Under the pieces are notes generated by a model. The model saw only the letters and a list, made by a program, of their open reading frames with translations, was not told where the DNA came from and ran no database searches. From an uncultured Verrucomicrobiales bacterium (GTDB taxonomy: Bacteria > Verrucomicrobiota > Verrucomicrobiia > Verrucomicrobiales > Akkermansiaceae): 64,000 bases of DNA. Below are positions 42,440 through 50,279 of this stretch, piece by piece. The translations under genes and the position numbers were made by a program. The stretch lies in contig CALABM010000064.1 of assembly GCA_937885815.1 (NCBI GenBank), positions 1-64,000 of the forward strand, written 5' to 3'. Position 1 is the first letter of the stretch. Every line of letters begins with the position of its first letter.

Positions 42440-44821
42440 TTATTTAACTTTGCGGCTCAGGAAGTCCAGCGTGAAGGTGAACAGCCATGCAATGAGGAAG
42501 TACAGCAGTGCCACCATGAGCAGGGGGAAGAAGGGGTCAAAGGTACGGGCGCGGATGATATCCGTCATCTTGGTGAGGTCTGCAATGGCGATGTAACCCA
42601 CCACGGAGGTGTTCTTAATGAGGGAGATAACCTCACCTTTGAAAACGGGGAGCACGCGCTTGATGGCCTGAGGCAGCACGATGTAGTAGAATGAATGGAA
42701 CGGCGTGAAGCCCATGGCAATGCCCGCCTCGCTCTGCCCGCGGTCAATGCTGGTAATGGCGGAGCGGAACATCTCGCTCACATAGGCGCCGAAGTTCAGA
42801 CTGAATGTGATGATAGCCACATACAGGGCCTCTACCTGTGTGCCGGCAAAGGCCACATAGTACATCAGCATGAGCAGAATGAGGATGGGGGTACCGCGCA
42901 TGATATCAATGTATACGCGGGCTACCCACTGCCAGAAGCGGTTGCGGCTCATGCGCAGGTAGCACACGGCTGCACCCACCATCGTGCCGAACAGGGTGGA
43001 GAAGAAGGCAATGGCGAAGGTGGCCTTCAAGCCATCCCAGATGAGCATGTAGCGCTTTTCTACGATGATGTTGCGGTAGAAGCTGTCAACAATGCTGCCG
43101 AGGATACCTTCTGCTGCTTTGGTTACAGCGGAGGCCGGTGCTCCGGCGCCCTCGCGGCGCATGGCAATAACTGAGCTACTGGTGTAGTAGGGGTCGGAGA
43201 AGAGTACGCTTTCTGCTCGCTCTGAGGTGATAAGGAAACCGGAGGAAGCGATGTCAATCTGCTCGGCGGCTACAGCGGTGAGCAGACCGTAGTAGTCTAT
43301 GTTCTTAATCTGAATCGGGCGGCCAATGTGGGCAGCGAAGCGGTAGATAAGCTCGGCGTCCATGCCCACAATCTCCTCACCACGCATAAAGACGATAGGC
43401 TCGGTGCAGGGTTCCATGCCAACGATGATGGGCTCACCCTCGGTGGGGATGTCCACCTTGGGCATTTCAGCGGTGTCCGTATGGCGAATCCACTTTTCGC
43501 AGATGGCTTCCAGCTCACCACTTTCTCTGAGGCCGGAAAGGAATTCATTAAACTGGCGGCAGAGCTGCTTGCCGCGCTCCGTGTGGTTGAAGGCCATGCC
43601 CATGAAGTTTTTGGGAAGGGCGGGATCCACATAAAGAAGAATGTTCGGCTTCTTGCGAGCCAGCGCGTAACAGATGACGTCATCCATGATGGCGGCATCA
43701 CAGATGCCTCTTTCCAGCGCGAGCATCATGTCCGCTTCAAAGTTGTGGCGCTGAAGTTCCAGCTCAGGGAAATGCTCCATCAGGTAGATGTCCTGCACGG
43801 TGCCCTGAGGTACACCCAGTTTGCGGCCGGTCAGGCTCTGTACAGCAATGGTGCCGAGCTGCGGGAAATCTTCTGTGGTGGCATCTTCCTCCTCCGTGGC
43901 GGGTACTGCCTGAGGATCCACGCTGCCGTCATTACGTGTGGCAATGATGGAACGGCTTACATAGTAGGGGTCGGAGAAGAGAACGCTCTGTCCGCGCTCA
44001 GCTGTGATAAGGAAACCGGAGGAGGCGATGTTAATCTGCCCCGCGGCCACGGCGGTGAGCAGACCGTAGTAGTCAATGTTCTTAATCTGTACCGGGCGGC
44101 CGATGTGGGCTGCAAAGCGGTAGATAAGCTCGGCATCCATGCCCACAATTTCCTCACCGCGCATGAAGACGATGGGCTCGGTGCAGGGCTCCATGCCGAC
44201 AATGATGGGCTCACCCTCGGTGGGGATGTCCAGCTTGGGCATCTCAGCCGTATCTGTATGGAGAATCCACTTTTCACAGATTTCTTCCAGCTCGCCGCTG
44301 TCGCGCAGCACCATCAGGAACTCATTGAACTGGCGGCAGAGCGTTTTACCTTCCTCGGAGCGGTTGAAGGCCATGCCCATGAAGTTCTTGGGCAGTTGGG
44401 GGTCTTCATACAGGAGGATGTTCGGCTTCTTGCGTGCCAGAGCAAAGCAGATGACGTCATCCATGATGGCGGCGTCACAGTTGCCCTTTTCCAGAGCAAG
44501 CATCATATCCGCTTCAAAATTGTGGCGCTGGAGTTCCAGTTCAGGGTATCGTTCCATCAGGTAGATATCCTGCACGGTACCTTGTGGTACCCCCAGCGGT
44601 TTGCCTACAAGGCAACGCACGGAGATGGTGCCCACAGTGGGGACCTCTTCGTCAGTAGTAGTCACCTCAGCTTCAGCTGAGGGAGTGACCGCAGGCTGCG
44701 CTGCGGCCTCGGACTGGCCGGTGGATGGGGTGCTATCTGTGGTCTCTGCATGCACTGCAGGAGCCCAGAGCACCGCCACCATGGACAGTATGGCTGCTAT
44801 GAGGAGAGTGTGTTTCTTCAT
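42440..44821 (-). CDS. Fused amino-acid binding protein/permease with duplicated, permuted binding lobes
   Basis: The 793-aa protein from the ATG at 44821 has a signal peptide (1-25), a linker, four SBP_bac_3 lobes and a HisM/GlnP-type permease (about 596-793) with the RGTPxLxLL-type start and an EAA loop region. The lobe order is unusual. C-type lobes (LGVPQGT ... ICEKW) lie at about 65-187 and 324-446. N-type lobes (EPIIVGMEP ... FSDPYY) lie at about 204-296 and 463-555, giving C-N-C-N-permease instead of N-C-N-C. Two 259-residue units repeat without gaps. With the downstream ATPase it forms a GlnPQ-like importer. The frame opens 15 codons upstream, but the start chosen gives a clean signal peptide. 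Confidence 0.9.
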   Translation of the reverse strand: MKKHTLLIAAILSMVAVLWAPAVHAETTDSTPSTGQSEAAAQPAVTPSAEAEVTTTDEEVPTVGTISVRCLVGKPLGVPQGTVQDIYLMERYPELELQRHNFEADMMLALEKGNCDAAIMDDVICFALARKKPNILLYEDPQLPKNFMGMAFNRSEEGKTLCRQFNEFLMVLRDSGELEEICEKWILHTDTAEMPKLDIPTEGEPIIVGMEPCTEPIVFMRGEEIVGMDAELIYRFAAHIGRPVQIKNIDYYGLLTAVAAGQINIASSGFLITAERGQSVLFSDPYYVSRSIIATRNDGSVDPQAVPATEEEDATTEDFPQLGTIAVQSLTGRKLGVPQGTVQDIYLMEHFPELELQRHNFEADMMLALERGICDAAIMDDVICYALARKKPNILLYVDPALPKNFMGMAFNHTERGKQLCRQFNEFLSGLRESGELEAICEKWIRHTDTAEMPKVDIPTEGEPIIVGMEPCTEPIVFMRGEEIVGMDAELIYRFAAHIGRPIQIKNIDYYGLLTAVAAEQIDIASSGFLITSERAESVLFSDPYYTSSSVIAMRREGAGAPASAVTKAAEGILGSIVDSFYRNIIVEKRYMLIWDGLKATFAIAFFSTLFGTMVGAAVCYLRMSRNRFWQWVARVYIDIMRGTPILILLMLMYYVAFAGTQVEALYVAIITFSLNFGAYVSEMFRSAITSIDRGQSEAGIAMGFTPFHSFYYIVLPQAIKRVLPVFKGEVISLIKNTSVVGYIAIADLTKMTDIIRARTFDPFFPLLMVALLYFLIAWLFTFTLDFLSRKVK
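43154..43852 (-). repeat. Second copy of a 777-bp in-frame tandem duplication
   Basis: Encodes residues 324-556 of the fused permease and aligns without gaps to residues 65-297, with high identity. It ends where the permease linker begins. Confidence 0.9.
43853..44629 (-). repeat. First copy of a 777-bp in-frame tandem duplication
   Basis: Encodes residues 65-323 (259 codons). Its C-lobe/N-lobe pair is repeated directly downstream at 43154-43852. Confidence 0.9.
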
Positions 44822-44856
44822 TTGTTCACCACGCGGGTTGCACATTCCGCGCGCGG

Positions 44857-44886
44857 ATTGTATCACAGTATAACCCTATTTGGCAA
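44857..44886 (-). promoter_or_regulatory. Promoter of the ABC transporter operon
   Basis: TTGCCA (44886-44881), 18 bases, TACAAT (44862-44857). The predicted leader to the ATG at 44821 is about 29 bases. The rest of the 44887-44949 gap holds nothing recognisable. Confidence 0.65.
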
Positions 44887-44949
44887 GCTGAATATCAGCT
44901 GGATGTAAAAAAATAAACGGAGGCTTTTCGCTAGCCGTCTTGGGTATGC

Positions 44950-44982
44950 AAAAGCGGCACCACTCGCAGGGAGTGATGCCGC
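44950..44982 (-). terminator. Terminator of the sialidase gene
   Basis: A 12-bp stem (44954-44965 with 44971-44982, one G-U pair on the minus strand) with a 5-base loop and TTTT, 32 bases after the stop codon. Confidence 0.8.
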
Positions 44983-45014
44983 CTGATGTGTAACAAAATT
45001 ACAGCGTTTTATTT

Positions 45015-47042
45015 TTAGTTTGCCGGGCGGGCAGGAACCTCACGGCCGGTGACTACGGTTTCCAGCGGAATGCGGATGAAGCCGATACCGCGGTTGCCGT
45101 TTTTGCCGTTGTTGTGGCAGGTTTCGTAGATGATGCCCACGTGGTTGTCATCCGTGAGGGCGATGCAGGAATAGCCCATGCACTGGCGGGAATCGTAGAG
45201 GTAACCCTCGTTCCATGTGGTGCCGTCATCCTGAGAGGTGCGGATGGTCATGTTGTTACGGCTGCCGCTCTTGGGGTTAGAGAAGAGCAGGAGGCGGCCA
45301 TAACGCTCCGTGTCAACGGCTACAAGAGAGGCCTGGCAGGTGGGCTCGCGAAGAGCACCCAGGTTCGTGGAGTGCGGCTGCCATGTGCGGCCCATATCAC
45401 GGGTGACGTAGACGATTCGGCTGCCCTGACGAGCCTCGTTGCGGGCGTTAATCATGATGGAGCCGTCCTCCAGTTCTACCACCTGACACTCAGAGGTGCT
45501 GTGGGGTACGCCGTTGCCGTAGGCCCAGTTCTTGCCTCCGTCCTCGGAGTAGCAGATGGTGCTCATGCACTGAGGATTGGCGCCGCGCTGCCAAATCTGG
45601 GCGGGGAACACGATGGTGCCATTGCGCATGGTGATACCATTGCCGGGGCCGGCAAGAATGGTGGTCCACTCGTCCTTCTTAATCTGGCGGGTCGGGTTCA
45701 CGAAGTTACGGGACCAAGTGCGGCCGCCGTCATCACTGTAAGTCATTTCCCACTGGCCGGTGGTCTTTTCGTCAAAGCCGGTGCTGGAGGTCCAGAGGGA
45801 GGCGCCGCCGCTCCAGTGGCAGACGAGGGACTGAATCCAGATGCGGCCTGTCTGGTCCTGAAGGATGCAGGGGTCACCGCAGCCGTTGTTTACGCCGGGG
45901 CCGGCGTCCATTGCCACGGTGGGGGTGGTCCAAGTTTGGCCGCCGTCTGTGGAGCGCACCACGGCCACGTCAATATCAGCGCAGAGGTCGCCTTCGTGGT
46001 TGTAACGGGCGTCAAAGCAAGCGATGAGTGCGCCGTCTGCCGTCTGAATCATGCCGGGAATACGGAAGGAGATGCAGTCTCTATTGCCGCCATCGGGCTG
46101 GTTGCTGACGGATTCGCCGGGCATGCCGAGCATGTAGCCGATGCGCTGAGTCACGGTTTCATCAGAGCTGTAGGTCTGGCCGCCGATGGTGGCCTTGATG
46201 CCGCTGAAGCTGACGGTGCTGCCCACGAGGGAGCTATCGCTGGGGGTCACATCTGCCCAGAGCCAAGTGGTGCCACCGGGGAGGGGCTTGTTGCAGGTGA
46301 TGGTGACGGTGCCGTCAGCATTCGGGCGGGCGGTGCCGTACTCTTCACTGTTGAAGAACTCCATGCCTCTGTCATTGCCGGTGCGCAGAGTAACCTTGGC
46401 AATGCTGGCGGGGTTATCCACGCGGAAGGTGAGGCGAGTTACTTTCTTGGGAGACTCCGTGCCGCTGGCCTGTACGCGCACAGCGAATACGGGATTGAAC
46501 GGAGCGCGCTTCATGATGGGGTATACACCCGGGTTCACCACGCCGGCCTCGCGGATGACCATCGGGCCCATGTGGATGTCCAAATCATCAATGAGAATGC
46601 CGCCGCCCTCAGCTGTATCCGCCTCAAAGCGCAGGCCTGTTGTGCCGGCAGGCAGTTTCACGCGGGCTTTGCTGTAACGGCCTACAGCGCGGTTCGTGTC
46701 CGTCAGGATTACCTTCTCGCCCTCGGGTGTGATGGCAATGACGGTGAACTCAAACGGCCCACGGCGCGTCCAGCGCTCTGCCCAGAATTCGCACAGCGTT
46801 TCACGGGTGAGGGGGGAGTCAAAGGTGATAGTGGCACGGCGGTCCTGTCCTCCCATCAGGCGAAGGGCATTGCGGCCGCTGTGGCCTTTGCCGCCGGTAA
46901 TTTCTGCATGGCCGCGTTCAGCTGTCAGGGTGCCAACGGAGAGTGTGCCGTTGGTGATACCACCGGTGCTAAGCGAATCAAAGCTTTCTGTGGCTGTAGC
47001 TAGGCCACACAACATCAGCGAAAGAATGGTGTGTTTAAGCAT
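45015..47042 (-). CDS. Secreted exo-alpha-sialidase (GH33)
   Basis: Sialidases release terminal sialic acids from glycoproteins such as mucin. The 675-aa protein has a signal peptide (about 1-18), an N-terminal beta-rich part (about 20-300) that may bind carbohydrate, and a six-bladed propeller. The arginine motif FRIP is at 326-329, and five Asp-box repeats lie at 364-371 (STDGGQTW), 436-443, 499-506, 547-554 and 603-610, the last two less regular. GIIYE at 636-640 fits the late active-site strand. It is monocistronic, with its own promoter and terminator. Confidence 0.93.
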   Translation of the reverse strand: MLKHTILSLMLCGLATATESFDSLSTGGITNGTLSVGTLTAERGHAEITGGKGHSGRNALRLMGGQDRRATITFDSPLTRETLCEFWAERWTRRGPFEFTVIAITPEGEKVILTDTNRAVGRYSKARVKLPAGTTGLRFEADTAEGGGILIDDLDIHMGPMVIREAGVVNPGVYPIMKRAPFNPVFAVRVQASGTESPKKVTRLTFRVDNPASIAKVTLRTGNDRGMEFFNSEEYGTARPNADGTVTITCNKPLPGGTTWLWADVTPSDSSLVGSTVSFSGIKATIGGQTYSSDETVTQRIGYMLGMPGESVSNQPDGGNRDCISFRIPGMIQTADGALIACFDARYNHEGDLCADIDVAVVRSTDGGQTWTTPTVAMDAGPGVNNGCGDPCILQDQTGRIWIQSLVCHWSGGASLWTSSTGFDEKTTGQWEMTYSDDGGRTWSRNFVNPTRQIKKDEWTTILAGPGNGITMRNGTIVFPAQIWQRGANPQCMSTICYSEDGGKNWAYGNGVPHSTSECQVVELEDGSIMINARNEARQGSRIVYVTRDMGRTWQPHSTNLGALREPTCQASLVAVDTERYGRLLLFSNPKSGSRNNMTIRTSQDDGTTWNEGYLYDSRQCMGYSCIALTDDNHVGIIYETCHNNGKNGNRGIGFIRIPLETVVTGREVPARPAN

Positions 47043-47048
47043 AGTCTA

Positions 47049-47077
47049 CTTTTATCATATAGAATACGAGTTGGCAA
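47049..47077 (-). promoter_or_regulatory. Promoter of the sialidase gene
   Basis: TTGCCA (47077-47072), 17 bases, TAAAAG (47054-47049), 6 bases before the ATG at 47042. This predicts a leaderless mRNA. Confidence 0.5.
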
Positions 47078-47104
47078 GAAAAAAGCGCAGCGGAGTTTTG
47101 CTGC

Positions 47105-47133
47105 TTGCCTTGGCTGAGCTTAAATGATAGAAT
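47105..47133 (+). promoter_or_regulatory. Promoter of the Ppx/GppA-like gene
   Basis: TTGCCT (47105-47110), 17 bases, TAGAAT (47128-47133). The predicted start near 47140 excludes upstream start codons and supports the ATG at 47144. Confidence 0.65.
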
Positions 47134-47143
47134 GGCAGGCGCT

Positions 47144-48712
47144 ATGAATGATGTGCTCAGCAGGAAAGGCGAGAAGGGGCGATGTGCCGTGCAGGCTGTT
47201 ATATTTCTGGGGGCTAGCTCGGTTTCCATGCTTGTGGCGGAAGAGGATGAACGGGGGCTCCGTGTGCTGGATGTGCTCACTCAGCCTATGGCTCTGGCTG
47301 AGGATATTTTCCGCCTTGGCAATGTGTCCCGCGAAACGATGGACCGTTGTGTGAATATCATACGCGGTTACAATAGCCTGTTGGATGAGTACCGCCTCGG
47401 CGGTGGGGTGCAGGTGCGTTTGCTTGCCACTAATGTGCTGCTGAATGTGCATAACATGGATAGTATTACGAACCGTCTTCTTACCATTTGCGGGTTGCAG
47501 CTGGAAGTGATGGACGATGGTGAAATGACGCGTTTGCTGTACGTGAGTATGCAGGAAATGCTCACGCACCATGCCGAGCTGGAGAAGAAGCGGGTGCTGG
47601 TGGTGCATGTGGGGCCGGGTAATACGCGCCTTTTGCTTTTTGACCGTGGTCGCATTACCTACTATGCTAGTTACCGCATGGGTGCTCACCGCACGGCAAT
47701 GGCTGTGGGCGGTACGGAGCTGGGCGCGGCCTCCGGGATAGAATGTTCGCTCATTCGTGAGCATATCCGTGGTGTGGTGGAGCAGATTCTGCATGATTCC
47801 GAAACCGCCCTCCCGGATGAGCCTGACGCTTTCGTTATCTTCGGGCCAGATTTTCATCATATTTCCTCGCCGCTTACGGAAGGGGAGGCGCTCACGCTGG
47901 ACGAGCTCGCCACGCTTGTGGATGAAATTGCCGCCATTCCTCTGCAGCAGCGCTGTGAGAAGTTTAATGAGGATTATGCCACGGTGCAGGCTTTGCTGCC
48001 GGCGGCTGTAACCTATCTGAGCTTGGCGCGTGAGTTTGAACCCGGGCGTATTCTCATGCCTCGCGAGGAGTATGCCTATGCCTTCCTGAGAAACCTTCTG
48101 CCCTCCCGCCGAGATGACCAGACTCTCGAGCACGAGGTGATTCACTTTGCTGTGCTGCTGGCTAATCGCTATAAGGTGGACCGTGGGCACAGCCAGCAGG
48201 TACGCAAGCTTTGCACCTCACTCTTCGATCAGCTGCAGAGTCTGCACGGGCTTTCCCGCCATGACCGCTTGCTGCTTACGGTGGCCTCCATCCTGCATGA
48301 AATCGGTACCTTCATCAGCCCCAAGAATCACCACAGGCACGGGCAGTACATCATCCTGAACTCTGAAATCTTCGGTCTCTCCCGTGAAGATGTAGAAATT
48401 ATTGGGCTGCTGGCACGGTATCATCGCCATGGTGCTCCTACTATGGATGAACACACTTATGCGGACTTGGAGCAGCCTACGCGTTTGCGCGTGCAGAAGC
48501 TTGCCGCTCTGCTCCGTGTGGCTGACGCCATGGAGCGCGCTCACTCGCACCGTATTTCCACTTTCACGGTGCGTTTCTCGGCTCGCAAGCTGGAGCTGTT
48601 GGTGCATGGCGTGCATGACCTCACCATTGAGAACCTTGCGCTGCGCAGTAAGGCCGGGCTCTTTACGGAGATTTTCGGCTATGATGTGCAGCTGCTTCCG
48701 GCTCAGGATTAA
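47144..48712 (+). CDS. Ppx/GppA-like protein with degenerate phosphatase motifs and an HD-type C-terminal domain
   Basis: Ppx/GppA enzymes hydrolyse polyphosphate or pppGpp. The 522-aa protein has the two-lobed ASKHA-like layout and a C-terminal HD-like domain (about 340-520) with VASILHEIGTFISPKNHHRHG, as in E. coli Ppx. The N-terminal nucleotide-binding motifs are altered: where active enzymes have DxGSNS this one reads FLGASS (about 21-26), and where they have DxGGGS it reads HVGPGN (about 156-161). Loss of both aspartates suggests it is not a normal hydrolase. It diverges from the sialidase gene with 101 bases between starts. Confidence 0.8.
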   Translation: MNDVLSRKGEKGRCAVQAVIFLGASSVSMLVAEEDERGLRVLDVLTQPMALAEDIFRLGNVSRETMDRCVNIIRGYNSLLDEYRLGGGVQVRLLATNVLLNVHNMDSITNRLLTICGLQLEVMDDGEMTRLLYVSMQEMLTHHAELEKKRVLVVHVGPGNTRLLLFDRGRITYYASYRMGAHRTAMAVGGTELGAASGIECSLIREHIRGVVEQILHDSETALPDEPDAFVIFGPDFHHISSPLTEGEALTLDELATLVDEIAAIPLQQRCEKFNEDYATVQALLPAAVTYLSLAREFEPGRILMPREEYAYAFLRNLLPSRRDDQTLEHEVIHFAVLLANRYKVDRGHSQQVRKLCTSLFDQLQSLHGLSRHDRLLLTVASILHEIGTFISPKNHHRHGQYIILNSEIFGLSREDVEIIGLLARYHRHGAPTMDEHTYADLEQPTRLRVQKLAALLRVADAMERAHSHRISTFTVRFSARKLELLVHGVHDLTIENLALRSKAGLFTEIFGYDVQLLPAQD

Positions 48713-48730
48713 GGGGGAAATCGAATTTTC

Positions 48731-48758
48731 TTGACTCTGCTCGTTATTACGTTATACT
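48731..48758 (+). promoter_or_regulatory. Promoter of the periplasmic ankyrin gene
   Basis: TTGACT (48731-48736), 16 bases, TATACT (48753-48758). The leader to the ATG at 48829 would be about 64 bases, long for this window. Confidence 0.7.
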
Positions 48759-48828
48759 TTACATGAGAGGAATGGCATTTCTGCCAATGTATGTACGTTT
48801 AATCTGAGTCCCGAACCTTTTTGATGTT

Positions 48829-50142
48829 ATGAAGAAGATATCACGAGTCCTGTTAACGAGTCTGATAGCCGCCGCCGGCTGCGGTGTGCTGTATGCTCAG
48901 GCTCCTGCTACGCCTCAGACGGCTGCTACCACACAGGCGGCTGCTGCGCCCGCCACGCCTGCTGTACAGCAGACTCTCACTCCTCGTCAGCAGCGCCGTG
49001 CGGCGCGCGCTGCTGCTCGTGCTGCTGCTCGTGCTGCCGCGGCTGAGCGAGCTGCTGAACGTGCTGCGGCCATTCAGGACCTGACAGCGCGCAATATCCG
49101 CTCATCTCAGTATCCTGCAGCAATGCTTCAGGCTATTAATTCTTCTGATGAGCAGCTGCTGGAGCTTTTGCTGAGTGCCGGAGCCAGTCCGGATGTGCGT
49201 GATTCCAATGGTGAATACGCTCTGCATTGGGCGGTGAAGACCTCTCAGCCCCACTTTGTGGATTTGCTGCTGGAGGCCGGGGCTGATATTGATGCCCGCA
49301 ATCCCCGCACCCGTGCCACTGCGCTCCATCTCGCTGCGTGGAATGAGCGCCCTGAATGCCTGCGCCTGCTGTTGACGGAGGATGCAGACCCGGATGCTCA
49401 GGACGTGGCCGGCGAGACTCCTCTTCACCGCGCCATTAAACTGGGCCGCACGGAGAACGTGCTGGCGCTGGTGGCTGCCGGTGCTGATGTGAAGCTTGCC
49501 AGCTACGAAGGATTGACCCCGCTCATGGCATCCCTGCGTGTGGGGAATAATGAGAGTGTGAATGCTCTGGTGGCTGCCGGAGCGGTGAATAACCTTGCCG
49601 CTGCCGCTATGGTGGGTGATATGTATGTGCTGAACTACTTTATCACGGCCGGGGTGAAGGTGAATGCTCGCACGGATATGGGTGAAACGCCTTTGCACTT
49701 TGCTGCGGAGTTCGGCCATGTGGACTGCCTGAAGGCCCTGATGGATGCCGGTGCTTGGATTCTTGCGAAAAACAGGCTGGGCTCCACACCGATTCATGAA
49801 GCCGCCGCGGGCGGGCATCTGGATTGTGTGACGGCTCTGCGTGATAGAGGGGCTGATGTGAATGCCCGTGGGGCATATGGTACCACTCCCATCAGCCGTG
49901 CGGCTTCAGCCGGTCATGCTGATTGTGTACAGTATCTTATTTCCGTAGGGGCTGATGTGAATGCCGCTGATGAGTATGGCGAGACGCCGCTCATCTGGGC
50001 AGCCACGAACGGCCATGCAAACTGTGTACGTTTGCTGCTGGCCGCCGGCGCAAATAAGGCTGCCGTGGACCGCGCCGGGGAGACCGCGCTTCACTGTGCT
50101 CAGGTGAAGGGGCATGCGGAGTGTGTGCGTCTTCTCCGATAA
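48829..50142 (+). CDS. Periplasmic ankyrin-repeat protein
   Basis: The 437-aa protein has a signal peptide (1-24, ending LYAQA), a linker of Ala/Pro/Thr and then Arg/Ala (about 25-85, a helix-prone stretch), and about ten ankyrin repeats to the end. Many repeats carry the TPLHxAAxxGHxxCVxxLLxAGA consensus, some in near-identical copies. It is predicted to be soluble in the periplasm. It has its own promoter and terminator, so it is monocistronic. Its binding partner is unknown. It belongs to the same protein class as the ankyrin gene in the dcw operon but lacks the membrane anchor. Confidence 0.85.
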   Translation: MKKISRVLLTSLIAAAGCGVLYAQAPATPQTAATTQAAAAPATPAVQQTLTPRQQRRAARAAARAAARAAAAERAAERAAAIQDLTARNIRSSQYPAAMLQAINSSDEQLLELLLSAGASPDVRDSNGEYALHWAVKTSQPHFVDLLLEAGADIDARNPRTRATALHLAAWNERPECLRLLLTEDADPDAQDVAGETPLHRAIKLGRTENVLALVAAGADVKLASYEGLTPLMASLRVGNNESVNALVAAGAVNNLAAAAMVGDMYVLNYFITAGVKVNARTDMGETPLHFAAEFGHVDCLKALMDAGAWILAKNRLGSTPIHEAAAGGHLDCVTALRDRGADVNARGAYGTTPISRAASAGHADCVQYLISVGADVNAADEYGETPLIWAATNGHANCVRLLLAAGANKAAVDRAGETALHCAQVKGHAECVRLLR

Positions 50143-50166
50143 GCTCTTCTTATACAGCATTCTCAG

Positions 50167-50199
50167 AACGCCGGGTAGATTGCCCGGCGTTTTCTGTTT
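50167..50199 (+). terminator. Terminator of the periplasmic ankyrin gene
   Basis: A perfect 9-bp stem (50167-50175 with 50183-50191), 7-base loop, then TTCTGTTT. Confidence 0.85.
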
Positions 50200-50223
50200 C
50201 ATGGGGGAAGATGTAATTTGGCG

Positions 50224-50252
50224 TTGCAAAGGAGGATGGGGTAGGGTATAAT
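50224..50252 (+). promoter_or_regulatory. Promoter of pepP
   Basis: TTGCAA (50224-50229), 17 bases, perfect TATAAT (50247-50252). The leader is about 21 bases. Confidence 0.8.
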
Positions 50253-50279
50253 GCCCGCATACAAGAGAAGTTTACGACT

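Noticed and set aside
43154..44629. The large repeat as a sequence-assembly artefact
   Set aside because: The copies differ at many positions, including amino-acid changes, so they are not a copied read.
43328..44680. A 450-codon plus-strand frame opposite the fused permease
   Set aside because: It mirrors the tandem duplication of the minus-strand gene, so even its internal repeats are explained by that gene.
44140..44821. A normal signal-peptide amino-acid binding protein fused to a permease
   Set aside because: The first recognisable lobe after the signal peptide is the C-terminal type, so the standard layout does not fit.
45114..47003. A 629-codon open frame on the plus strand opposite the sialidase
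   Set aside because: It is the antisense shadow of a GC-rich gene; its translation is low-complexity Ala/Gly/Val with no domain, while the minus strand has clear sialidase motifs.
47120..48190. A 356-codon minus-strand frame opposite the Ppx/GppA-like gene
   Set aside because: Composition is that of an antisense translation, and no start region or domain supports it.
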